Assembly (NCBI RefSeq): GCF_003325375.1
Contig: NZ_CP030862.1
Coordinates: 2,979,501 to 3,043,500, forward strand
Reading direction: 5' to 3'
DNA from: Streptomyces globosus
GTDB taxonomy: Bacteria; Actinomycetota; Actinomycetes; Streptomycetales; Streptomycetaceae
Length of the DNA: 64,000 nucleotides
In this document: positions 44,869-52,752 of the stretch, in pieces
How positions within the stretch are numbered: the stretch's first letter is position 1
Layout: each line of letters opens with the position of its first letter
Made by a program: the position numbers and the translations under genes
Notes under the pieces: generated by a model
Seen by the model: the letters and a program-made list of their open reading frames with translations, nothing else
What the model was told of the DNA's origin: nothing
Database searches by the model: none

Positions 44869-46034
44869 GGCGTGCCCTCCTGCCCTGTGGCCTCCCGGTG
44901 CAGGGCGTGGGCCTCCTCGGTGAGGTCGATGCCCGTGGGGCACCAGACGATGCAGCGGCCGCAGCCGACACAGCCGGAACTGTCGAACTGGTCGTGCCAG
45001 GTGCCCAGCTTGTGGGTGAGCCACTGCCGGTAGCGGCTGCGGGGGGTCGCCCGGACCGGGCCGCCGTGCAGCAGCGAGAAGTCGAGGTCGTAGCAGGAGT
45101 CCCAGCGGCGCCACCGCTCGGCGTGGTCGCCGGTCAGGTCGGTCACGTCCTCGGTGGTGGTGCAGAAGCACGTGGGGCAGACCATGGTGCAGTTGCCGCA
45201 GCTCAGGCAGCGGGCCGTGACGTCGTCCCAGCGGTCGGCCTCCAGCGTGTCCCGCATGAGCGTGCGCAGGTCCACCGGCGGCATGGAGCGGCCCATGTGC
45301 TCGGCGGCCCGGCGCACGCCGTCGGCCGCGGCGGTACGCGTGGCGTCGTCGGCGGCGATGCGGGGAATCTCCGCGAGGACCGAGGCTCCCTCCCCGGTCC
45401 CGCTCCGGCACAGGAAGCGGTGGCCGGCGCCGTCCACCACCTCGGTGAGAGCGAGGTCGTAGCCGGCGTCCGCGGCCGGTCCCGTGCCCATCGAGACGCA
45501 GAAACACGTGGCCCCGGGCTCCGTGCACTCGACGGCGATGAGGAAGGCGCCCGTCCGCCGGGACAGGTAGGCGGGATCGCGGTACCGGCCGCCGGACATC
45601 ACCCGGTCCAGGATCCGGATGGCGCGCAGATCGCAGGGGCGCACGCCGAGGAACGCGTAGGCGGCGCTTTCCTGCTCCTCCTCGCGCACGGTCAGCCCGC
45701 CGCCGGGCTCCCGGTCCGCGGACCACTGGCGCACCCGCTCGGGGTGCAGGAACGACTTCCACGACTGGGGACCCGCGCTGTGCGCGAATGCGGCCCCGTC
45801 CTCACGCCGGCGGACCCGGTACCGCCCCGCCTCCAGCTCCACCCCCCACCCGTAGGGCAGCTCGGCGGCGGACTCCAGCTCGTCGAGGACGATCGCCGCG
45901 TCCCGTACGGTCGGGCCGATCACCGTGCGGCCGCGGCGCCTGAGGACCTGTACGAGAGCTTCGAGGCCGGCCCGGTCCAGCACCGCCTCGGCGGGGCCGC
46001 CCGCAACCCGGCCGACTCCTTCGGGGTCGCTCAT
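44865..46034 (-). CDS. hydrogenase beta subunit (4Fe-4S)
   Basis: A 389-residue protein of the sulfhydrogenase beta (HyhB/AsrA-like) type. Two ferredoxin-like 4Fe-4S clusters are seen: CLSCGNCTMVCPTC and CVGCGRCIVWCPTGI. Upstream are AVECTEPGATCFCVSMGTG and a region binding other cofactors. It transfers electrons between the small subunit and the flavin subunit. The start at 46034 (MSDPEG) was chosen over a longer Arg/Pro-rich frame. Confidence 0.9.
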   Translation of the reverse strand: MSDPEGVGRVAGGPAEAVLDRAGLEALVQVLRRRGRTVIGPTVRDAAIVLDELESAAELPYGWGVELEAGRYRVRRREDGAAFAHSAGPQSWKSFLHPERVRQWSADREPGGGLTVREEEQESAAYAFLGVRPCDLRAIRILDRVMSGGRYRDPAYLSRRTGAFLIAVECTEPGATCFCVSMGTGPAADAGYDLALTEVVDGAGHRFLCRSGTGEGASVLAEIPRIAADDATRTAAADGVRRAAEHMGRSMPPVDLRTLMRDTLEADRWDDVTARCLSCGNCTMVCPTCFCTTTEDVTDLTGDHAERWRRWDSCYDLDFSLLHGGPVRATPRSRYRQWLTHKLGTWHDQFDSSGCVGCGRCIVWCPTGIDLTEEAHALHREATGQEGTP

Positions 46035-46143
46035 GGCCTGCCCTCTCTCCGGTACCTGCGGCCCGCGGAAGGCGGGCCGTGCGGGGCACCAGCAGTCCGC
46101 CGGTGCCGAACCGGACGGCGTGCACGTGTTCACGGACAGGGTG

Positions 46144-46719
46144 TCAGGCCGACCCGTCGCGAGTGGCGGATCCCGTCCGGCGAGTCGTGTCGCGCGGGTC
46201 CGTCCGGGTGCGGGCGGCACCCGGGGACGCGCCGTGCTGCCCGATGTCCGCCGCGATCCGCCGGATCAGCCGCGGGACCGCGCGAGCCACTGCCGGGGTG
46301 ATGCCGACCCCCATCGAACGGTCCGCCCCTTCGACCGCGTAGACGATCAGGCGGCCGGGACTGCGGCCGAGAACCGCCCCGAGACGCAGCGCATCGGCGA
46401 GTCCGAGCCCGTGCGTGCTGTGCCTTCCGGCGGCGGCCGGGCGCAGCCCGCCGTCCGCGGCGGCATCCCACCGGTGCGTCCGCCCCGGCTGCGCCGAAGG
46501 GGGAAAACAGGCGTCGACGACGATGGCCAGGGCGGTGTTGTCCCACAGCTCGATCAGACGCCCGGGGTCCCCGTCGCACTCCGCGAGGACGGTGTCGGCG
46601 GGCAGCCGCCGCTGAGCGGACCGCTCCCTCAGCAGGCCGACCACCACCGGGCCGACACCGTCGTCCCTGCGGAACCCGTTGCCGAGTCCGATGACCGCCG
46701 CAGCGGTGAGCGCCTCCAT
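46144..46719 (-). CDS. hydrogenase maturation protease
   Basis: A 191-residue protein of the HyaD/HycI family. It has VIGLGNGFRRDDGVGPVVVG at the N-terminus (Asp ligand), ECDGDPGRLIELW, and AIVVDACFPPSAQPG (second Asp). It removes the C-terminal peptide of the large subunit after nickel insertion. The last 40 residues are not conserved. It lies 109 bp before the beta-subunit gene on the same strand. Other maturation genes (hypA-F) are not in the window. Confidence 0.88.
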   Translation of the reverse strand: MEALTAAAVIGLGNGFRRDDGVGPVVVGLLRERSAQRRLPADTVLAECDGDPGRLIELWDNTALAIVVDACFPPSAQPGRTHRWDAAADGGLRPAAAGRHSTHGLGLADALRLGAVLGRSPGRLIVYAVEGADRSMGVGITPAVARAVPRLIRRIAADIGQHGASPGAARTRTDPRDTTRRTGSATRDGSA

Positions 46720-46905
46720 CGGCTCCGACTCCTCTCCGCGGACGGACCGGCGGCGGCAGCCTCCTGCGCCACCCGGGGGCGGACGTGCCCGCGTGCCGAT
46801 GATCGGGCCGGCGGCCGCCGTCCGCACTCCGGGTCACCGCGGCCGGCGCGCGGGCCGGTGGGCCTGAAGCCAGACTGGACAGGGGGGCGCGACGAGGAGG
46901 CAGCC

Positions 46906-47325
46906 ATGAAGACAGCGCGGGAGATCATGCACACCGGTGCCGCCTGCGTCCAGGAGACGGAGACGCTCATGGATGCGGCACGCCGGATGGGCGAGCTGGA
47001 CGTGGGGGCACTCCCCATCTGCGGTCCGGACGACCGCCTGCACGGAATCATCACCGACCGCGACATCGTGATCAAGTGCCTGGCGAAGGGAAAGGACCCG
47101 GGCCACATGACGGCCGGCCAGCTCGCCCAGGGCAAGCCCGTGACGGTGGACGCCGACGCGGGAGCGGACCAGGTCCTGGCCACGATGCAGGACCACCGCA
47201 TCCGGCGGGTACCCGTCATCGCCGACCACCGGCTCGTCGGAATGATCAGCGAGGCCGATCTCGCACGGCACCTCACCGACGAACAGGTGGGCCACTTCGT
47301 CGAGACGATCTGCGCCGCTCGGTGA
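46906..47325 (+). CDS. CBS-pair protein, Hrp1-like
   Basis: A 139-residue protein of two CBS domains: EIMHTGAACVQETETLMDAA and DHRIRRVPVIADHRLVGMIS. It is the size of M. tuberculosis Hrp1 (Rv2626c), a DosR-regulon protein. GAGGAGG precedes ATG 46906. It is divergent from the hydrogenase protease gene, with 186 bp between. I found no good regulon box there. Confidence 0.9.
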   Translation: MKTAREIMHTGAACVQETETLMDAARRMGELDVGALPICGPDDRLHGIITDRDIVIKCLAKGKDPGHMTAGQLAQGKPVTVDADAGADQVLATMQDHRIRRVPVIADHRLVGMISEADLARHLTDEQVGHFVETICAAR

Positions 47326-47374
47326 TCCGCAACGACGCGGCACACGTGCAAGGTCCAGCCCAACGCTGACGCAG

Positions 47375-47520
47375 TCACTTCGGCCCGCGGTGCCGCTTGA
47401 GGAACCACGTCCCGCCCTCGGGCCCGGTCAGCCGCCACACACGGCTTCCGGTGCGGAGCCAGGACCCGCCGCGCGCGTCCGGCGCAGGGTGAGGTGGACG
47501 TCCGCCGGCACTGTGTACCG
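47375..47520 (-). pseudogene. possible 3-prime gene remnant
   Basis: A minus-strand frame ending at TGA 47377-47375 encodes SWLRTGSRVWRLTGPEGGTW followed by FLKRHRGPK. It looks like part of a real protein: the xVWRLTGPEGGTWFLKRH pattern is like the nucleotide-binding start of aminoglycoside-phosphotransferase-type kinases. It lacks a start codon and stops at once. I read it as a broken gene fragment, with low certainty. Confidence 0.3.
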
Positions 47521-47525
47521 GCCCG

Positions 47526-49529
47526 TCACGGAGTGGTCCTGAGCGTGTCGTGGGGGCCGGTGGACTGGGACGGGAGAGTGGCTTCGAAGGCGGCGGCCTG
47601 GGTGAGGTAGGCGCTGCGGAAGTCCCCGGTGGCGGTCTTCTCGTCCATGAGGTCCGTGAAGGTGCCCGACTCGGCGACGCGGCCGTCCTTCAGGACGTGG
47701 ATCAGGTCGGCGTGGCGTACCGAGTGCAGGCGGTGGGTGATGAGGACGATCGTCTGGCCGGTCGTGGCGGCCAGGGACCTGATCTGGTCGAAGACGCGCT
47801 GTTCGGCGACCGCGTCCAGGGCGCTGGTGGGCTCGTCCACGATCAGGATCTCCGCCCGCCGGTACTTGGCGCGGGCGATGCCGATGCGCTGCCACTGGCC
47901 GCCCGAGACCTGGTGGCCGCCCCGGTAGCCGCGGGCGAGGAGGGTGCCGAGGCCGCGGGGGAGGCCGTCCAGGACCTGGTCGGCCCCGGAGAAGGCGGCC
48001 GCGTCCTTGACCGCGTCGTCGTCGATGGGCAGCTCCGGGCGGCCGATGCCGACGTTCACGCGGAAGGTGAACGGCCAGTGCTGGAAGTCCTGGGACATCA
48101 GCGCGACGCGGTCGAAGAGCTGGTCGCGGTCGGCGGTGCGGGCGTCGACGCCGTCCCACCAGATCGTGCCGCCGCCCTCGTCCGGCAGGTACAGGCCGGC
48201 CAGGAGTTTGACGAGGGTGGACTTGCCGGAGCCGTTCTCGCCCACCAGCGCGATGATCTTCCCGGCGGGGAAGGAGAGGCTGACGTCGTGCAGCGTCGGT
48301 TCCGGCCGGGCGGCCGCGCCGGCGGGGTAGGTGAACGTGACGTTCTCGAAGCGGACTTCGCGCAGCCGCTCGGGCAGCGGCTGCCCGCCCGCAGGGATGG
48401 CCCGGGCCTTCGCCTCCCGGCACAGCCGTTCGAAGTCGGCGACGAACAGGGACTCCTGGTGCAGTTCGGTGATCTGCAGGACGAGGGTGTCCAGGCTCGC
48501 GCCGCCGGTGCGGATGGCCAGGACGGCCGTTCCGGCGACCGCCAGGTCCATGGCCCCGCCCCACAGCAGCGCGCCGAGGGCGCCGTACGTGAGGAGGGTG
48601 GCGAGGCCTCCGGCGCCGTCCGCGGCGAGCCCGATCCGGGCGGCGCGGCGGGCCAGCCGGGTCTGCTCGCGCTCGCTGGTCTCGGCCATGTTCCGGAAGT
48701 GGCCCAGCAGGAACGGCCCGATGCCGTGGACGCGGACCTCCGCCGCGGCCTCCTTCTGCGTCAGCAGCTGGCCGAGCAGGAGACCGGCCCGCGCATGCTG
48801 CACGAAGGCGTGGAAGGAGAGGTACTCCTGGCGGGAGATCATCAGTGAACTCCACGCGCTCGGCAGGGTCATCAGCACCAGGAGCGGCAGCAGCACCGGG
48901 TGCAGGACGGCCAGTACGCCGGCCGCGGCGATCAGCGACACCGCGGCGTTCAGGGTGTTGGTGCAGTAGCGGATCATGCGGCGGGCCGAGTCGGCGCCGT
49001 AGCGGGCCGCGTCGAGGAGCCGGTGGAACTCGTCGTCCTCGATCGCCGCCAGCTCCGTGCGGTGCACCAGGCCCAGGTACTGCTCGGTCGCGACCCGCTG
49101 CACCTTCGGCTCCAGCGCTCCGGTGGCCGCGGTGGAGGCCGAGCGCAGGAGGGACCCGACGAACGCCGTGACGGCGACGGCCGCCAGCGCGGGCACGGCC
49201 CGGGTGAGGCGCTCGTTGGTACTGCCGTCCGCGAGGATGTGCCCGAGCACGCTGTTGACGGCGACGAGGCCGACAGCCTGCGCGATGCCGCGGCCGACCT
49301 CGGAGGCCAGGACGACCCGCAGGGCCCGGGGGTCGGCCCGGCGGGCGAGGCGCAGCCCGGTACCGACCAGGCCGGGCAGCTGCCGGGCCATCGACCAGAG
49401 GCCGAGACGGAGCCAGGCGCCCTCGTGCCGGTCCCAGCCGATGTCGTAGGCGAGTTCGCCGCCGAAGAGGAGCCGCTCGGAGTCCGACACCCCGGAGGCG
49501 CCGGATCCGGTCTTCTGACCCGTGGTCAT
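47526..49529 (-). CDS. ABC exporter, fused permease-ATPase
   Basis: A 667-residue half-transporter. The N-terminal 350 residues hold six membrane helices (about 70-330). The ATPase has Walker A VGENGSGKSTLVK, signature VSGGQWQRIGIARA, Walker B ILIVDEPTSALD and the switch His in LITHRLHSVRHAD. It probably exports a peptide, lipid or drug as a homodimer. ATG 49529 overlaps the stop of a small reading frame upstream (ATGA), which may be a leader peptide or a product. Confidence 0.9.
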   Translation of the reverse strand: MTTGQKTGSGASGVSDSERLLFGGELAYDIGWDRHEGAWLRLGLWSMARQLPGLVGTGLRLARRADPRALRVVLASEVGRGIAQAVGLVAVNSVLGHILADGSTNERLTRAVPALAAVAVTAFVGSLLRSASTAATGALEPKVQRVATEQYLGLVHRTELAAIEDDEFHRLLDAARYGADSARRMIRYCTNTLNAAVSLIAAAGVLAVLHPVLLPLLVLMTLPSAWSSLMISRQEYLSFHAFVQHARAGLLLGQLLTQKEAAAEVRVHGIGPFLLGHFRNMAETSEREQTRLARRAARIGLAADGAGGLATLLTYGALGALLWGGAMDLAVAGTAVLAIRTGGASLDTLVLQITELHQESLFVADFERLCREAKARAIPAGGQPLPERLREVRFENVTFTYPAGAAARPEPTLHDVSLSFPAGKIIALVGENGSGKSTLVKLLAGLYLPDEGGGTIWWDGVDARTADRDQLFDRVALMSQDFQHWPFTFRVNVGIGRPELPIDDDAVKDAAAFSGADQVLDGLPRGLGTLLARGYRGGHQVSGGQWQRIGIARAKYRRAEILIVDEPTSALDAVAEQRVFDQIRSLAATTGQTIVLITHRLHSVRHADLIHVLKDGRVAESGTFTDLMDEKTATGDFRSAYLTQAAAFEATLPSQSTGPHDTLRTTP

Positions 49530-49672
49530 GCGGCCCTCCCGGTGCCCCGGCGCGCGCCCGACGGGGCGGGGCGGGCGTCAACACGGCGCCGGTACGACGG
49601 GCCGGGGCGCGGGACACGCCCTCCCCGTTCGAACGGGGAGGGGTCTGCGGAGTGCTGAGGCTGTGGAGTCAC
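49526..49672 (-). CDS. small ORF coupled to the ABC exporter
   Basis: A 48-codon frame from GTG 49672 with AGGAGG eight bases upstream, stopping in an ATGA overlap with the exporter start. It encodes a Pro/Arg-rich peptide (TPQPQHSADPSPFERGGRVP at the N-terminus). An ATG at 49714 would extend it to 62 residues. It contains the perfect 24-bp palindrome. It may be a leader peptide for attenuation, a peptide exported by the transporter, or just a coupling frame. No known RiPP core is seen. Confidence 0.4.
   Translation of the reverse strand: MTPQPQHSADPSPFERGGRVPRPGPSYRRRVDARPAPSGARRGTGRAA
49619..49642. repeat. perfect 24-bp palindrome
   Basis: The arm CCCTCCCCGTTC is followed directly by its complement GAACGGGGAGGG. 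It lies 90-113 bp before the exporter start. On RNA it forms a hairpin with almost no loop; on DNA it is a symmetric operator-type site. Confidence 0.55.
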
Positions 49673-49938
49673 GAGGTCCTCCTCATGGGTGCACGGCTGG
49701 GACTGGTGCTCCAAGAACGGCTCCCGATCGGGTGCGTCACTGCCGCATCCGGGGCCGATCGTGAACGGATGTTCCCATGCGGCCCGGTGGGCCCGGTGTG
49801 TCTGGCGTCGTCGCGTTGAAACTCGCTCGAACAGGTTCCTGTCATCCTGCCGAGGGCTTGCGGTCCCGTACGGGCGCCCGCCGCAGCCGGATGGCAGGTC
49901 CGGCCGCCGCGCGGGACCATGGCTCCGGAAGGAATGCC

Positions 49939-51642
49939 ATGACCCAGGCCTCGTCGTCCGCCGCCCCGTCCCCGCCCCCGCCGCAGAGCCCGCCGGAGGA
50001 GGAGCGGCCGCGCCGCCGCCGGTTCCGGGCCACGCTGCCCGGCTGCTGGGGCGCGCTCGTCCTGGCCTGCCTGTCCTTCACCCCGTCACTGCTTCCCCGC
50101 GGGGGCGTGCTCCAAGGCGTCGTCGCCGGCATCAGCGCGGCCATCGGGTACGCGCTCGGCGTGCTGGCCGCCTTCGTGTGGCGGGCCTTCGCCGACCGGG
50201 ACCCGCGAACCCCCTCGCGCCGGTCCTGGCTCGTCTTCGCGGTCTGCGCGGTGATCCTGTTCGGCGTCGCCTTCGGGCTCGGCCAGTACTGGCAGCACCG
50301 GATCCGGCAGCTCATGGGAGTCACCGAGTACAGCGCGGCCGCCACCGTCGCCGGCCCGTTCGTCGCGGCCGCCGTCTTCCTGGTCCTGCTCGTCGTCGGC
50401 CGCGGGCTCCGCCGCCTCTACCACGCGGCAGCCCGGCTGCTCGGGCGGTGGATCGGCCCGCGTGCGGCGCGGGTGGTCGGCTGGCTGGCGGTGGCCGCCC
50501 TGGCGTGGTCGGTGTTCAGCGGGCTGCTCCTGGGCGGCTTCGTGAACGCCGCGAACGAGGCCTTCTCGGTACGCGACACCGAGACACCCGAGGGCGTCAG
50601 CCGGCCCGCGTCGGTCCTGCGCTCCGGCGGACCGGGCTCCCTCGTGCCGTGGGAGACCCTCGGCCGGGAGGGGCGGGCCTTCACCGGCAGCGGGCCGACC
50701 GCCGAGCAGATCGGCGCGTTCGCCGGCCGCGAGGCGATGGAGCCGGTCCGCGCGTACGCCGGCCTGGCGACCGCCGACGACGCCGAGAGCCGCGCGGAAC
50801 AGGCCGTCGCCGACCTGCGCCGTGCGGGCGGCTTCGAGCGCGAGAACCTGCTCGTGATGACCACCACGGGAAGCGGATGGGTCGATCCCGCCGCCGTGGA
50901 CACCTTCGAGTACCTCGGCGGCGGCGACGCGGCGACCGTGGCGATGCAGTACTCCTACCTGCCGTCCTGGCTCTCCTACCTCGTCGACCAGTCCAAGGCG
51001 CGCCAGGCCGGCCGGGAGCTCTTCGACGCCGTCTACGACGTCTGGTCGAAGCTGCCGCCCGAGCAGCGGCCGCGGCTGTTCGCCGCCGGCGAGAGCCTGG
51101 GGTCGTTCGGCGGGGAGACCGCCTTCAGCGGGGAGTACGACCTGCGCAACCGCACCGCCGGCACCCTCTTCGCCGGGCCGCCCAACTTCAACACCCTCTT
51201 CCGCGAGTTCAGCGACCAGCGGGACCCGGCCAGCCCGGAGATCGAGCCCGTCTTCAAGGACGGGCGGACCGTCCGGTTCACCGGCGACCCGGCCGCCGGC
51301 ATGCCCCCCGCGGACCGGCTGTGGGACGGGACGCGGGTGCTCTACCTGATGAACCCCTCCGACCCGATCGTCTGGTGGAGCCCCTCGCTGGCCCTCACCG
51401 AACCCGACTGGATCCGCCAGGCCCCCGGCGACGACGTGCTGGAGGAGATGGTCTGGCTGCCCTTCGTGACGTTCTGGCACATCACGGCCGACCTGCCGTT
51501 CTCCACGGGCGTCCCCGACGGCCACGGCCACACCTACAAGACCGCGTACGTCGACGGGTGGAACGCCGTCATGCGGCCCGAGGGCATCACGGCGCAGGAC
51601 CTCGACCGCCTCCGCGACATCGTCCGGCCGGACGGCTCGTAG
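49939..51642 (+). CDS. membrane alpha/beta-hydrolase (Abhydrolase_9 type)
   Basis: A 567-residue protein. The N-terminal 210 residues contain four to five membrane helices (e.g. GALVLACLSFTPSLLPRGGV, WLVFAVCAVILFGVAFGLG). The C-terminal part is the alpha/beta-hydrolase domain, with nucleophile region LFAAGESLGSFGG (Ser in GESLGS), and later NPSDPIVWWSPSL, which carries the acid. It resembles actinobacterial membrane esterases of unknown substrate. AAGGA precedes ATG 49939. It converges with the CPBP protease gene, ten bases apart. Confidence 0.85.
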   Translation: MTQASSSAAPSPPPPQSPPEEERPRRRRFRATLPGCWGALVLACLSFTPSLLPRGGVLQGVVAGISAAIGYALGVLAAFVWRAFADRDPRTPSRRSWLVFAVCAVILFGVAFGLGQYWQHRIRQLMGVTEYSAAATVAGPFVAAAVFLVLLVVGRGLRRLYHAAARLLGRWIGPRAARVVGWLAVAALAWSVFSGLLLGGFVNAANEAFSVRDTETPEGVSRPASVLRSGGPGSLVPWETLGREGRAFTGSGPTAEQIGAFAGREAMEPVRAYAGLATADDAESRAEQAVADLRRAGGFERENLLVMTTTGSGWVDPAAVDTFEYLGGGDAATVAMQYSYLPSWLSYLVDQSKARQAGRELFDAVYDVWSKLPPEQRPRLFAAGESLGSFGGETAFSGEYDLRNRTAGTLFAGPPNFNTLFREFSDQRDPASPEIEPVFKDGRTVRFTGDPAAGMPPADRLWDGTRVLYLMNPSDPIVWWSPSLALTEPDWIRQAPGDDVLEEMVWLPFVTFWHITADLPFSTGVPDGHGHTYKTAYVDGWNAVMRPEGITAQDLDRLRDIVRPDGS

Positions 51643-51652
51643 CAGTGCCCGG

Positions 51653-52441
51653 TCAGCGCAGCAGGAAGCCGACCAGGTAGCCGAGGGCGTTGACCGCCCA
51701 GTGCAGGCCCAGCGGGGCCAGCAGGCTGCCGCTGCGCCGCCGCAGCTCGCAGAACAGCACGCCCGCCGCCGCGGTGAAGAGCACGGCCGACAGCACGGCG
51801 AGTGCGGCGCCCGCCCCGGAGCCGCCGAAGACGCCTCCCAGCGCCGGTTTCGCGGACGCCAGGCCCAGGGAGGGCAGCACGTGCCACAGGCCGAACAGGA
51901 GGCTCGACACGGCGGTCGCCCACACCGTCCCCCGGGCCCGCCGCACCAGGCCGTAGAGGACCCCCCTGAAGGCCGTCTCCTCCACCAGGACGGTGCCGAC
52001 GGGCACCAGGACGAGGATCCGCAGCGCCAGCTCACCGCCGTCCATCCCCGCGTACCGCCGGTCCTCGAAGAGCGCCCGGCCCGCCGGCAGCAGCGCCGCG
52101 ACCAGGTACACGGCGGCGACGATGCCGACCAGGGCCAGCGCCCACCGGGCGCCGCGCGCCATCGTGCAGCGGGCCAGGCCCGCGTCCGCCCACGTCCCGC
52201 CGGCCCAGCGCAGCACCCCGAGCAGCAGCGCGCTGACGGCGAGGGCCGCGGCCGTACGCACCGCGGCTGCCGCGGGCCCCAGGTGCGCGGCGACGTTGGC
52301 GGCGGCGAGCACGGCCAGCGTGAGCCCCACCGCGGGCCAGGTGCCGAGCGCTCCGTGCCGGCGCCTCCGCGGCGGTCCGGTTCCGGTACGGGGCCCCCGG
52401 CCCTCGCGCCGACCGGCGCCACCGGGGTCGGGGCAGGGCAT
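51653..52441 (-). CDS. CPBP-family intramembrane glutamic protease
   Basis: A 262-residue membrane protein with about seven helices. The active-site motif EETAFRGVLYG (Glu-Glu-x3-Arg) is near residue 155 and the second motif LLFGLWHVLPSL carries the conserved His. A third His lies in LGLHWAVNALGY. CPBP proteases cut substrates within the membrane, including prenylated proteins and peptide leaders. Substrate unknown. The first 30 residues are Arg/Gly-rich. Confidence 0.88.
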   Translation of the reverse strand: MPCPDPGGAGRREGRGPRTGTGPPRRRRHGALGTWPAVGLTLAVLAAANVAAHLGPAAAAVRTAAALAVSALLLGVLRWAGGTWADAGLARCTMARGARWALALVGIVAAVYLVAALLPAGRALFEDRRYAGMDGGELALRILVLVPVGTVLVEETAFRGVLYGLVRRARGTVWATAVSSLLFGLWHVLPSLGLASAKPALGGVFGGSGAGAALAVLSAVLFTAAAGVLFCELRRRSGSLLAPLGLHWAVNALGYLVGFLLR

Positions 52442-52752
52442 GCGCGTTCCGCCCTTCGGTCAGGCCGGCGGTGCGGCCCGGTCTGCCCGGGCCCGGTCCC
52501 TCCAGGCTCACGCTACCGGGCACCCGACCCGCCCGCCCCCTCGCGCACACGCCCCCGCGCCTCGCACGGCCGGCCCGCCGGGGCAAGCGGATCGGCCGGG
52601 CCCGGACCGTTTTTTGGCGGAAGTTGCTCAAGCCCGGCCCGGGGCGCTCGCGCGGCACTAGCGTCCACAGCCCGGCATGCGCACCGCCCGGCCGCGGCTC
52701 GCGGCGCGGCGCCGCCGCCACCGACGCCCACCACCCCGGAGGCCGCCCGCCC
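52442..52752. other. intergenic region between CPBP and CopC-CopD genes
   Basis: About 310 bp and very GC-rich. A run of seven T (about 52611) on the plus strand and a CACTAGCGT stretch (52660) might belong to the CopC-CopD promoter. No clear operator or terminator was found. Confidence 0.35.

Noticed and set aside
46080..46120. A degenerate regulon box before the hydrogenase beta-subunit gene
   Set aside because: GTGCCGAACCGGAC has only part of one half-site and no symmetric second half, so I do not count it as a box.
49752..49766. GGGCCGATCGTGAAC between the ABC exporter and the hydrolase gene
   Set aside because: The first ten bases match the regulon box but the second half does not, and the neighbouring genes are not of the dormancy type.
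50086..52422. A 778-residue minus-strand frame over the alpha/beta-hydrolase and CPBP genes
   Set aside because: It joins two shadows and has no recognisable domain; both real genes have ribosome sites and motifs in other frames.
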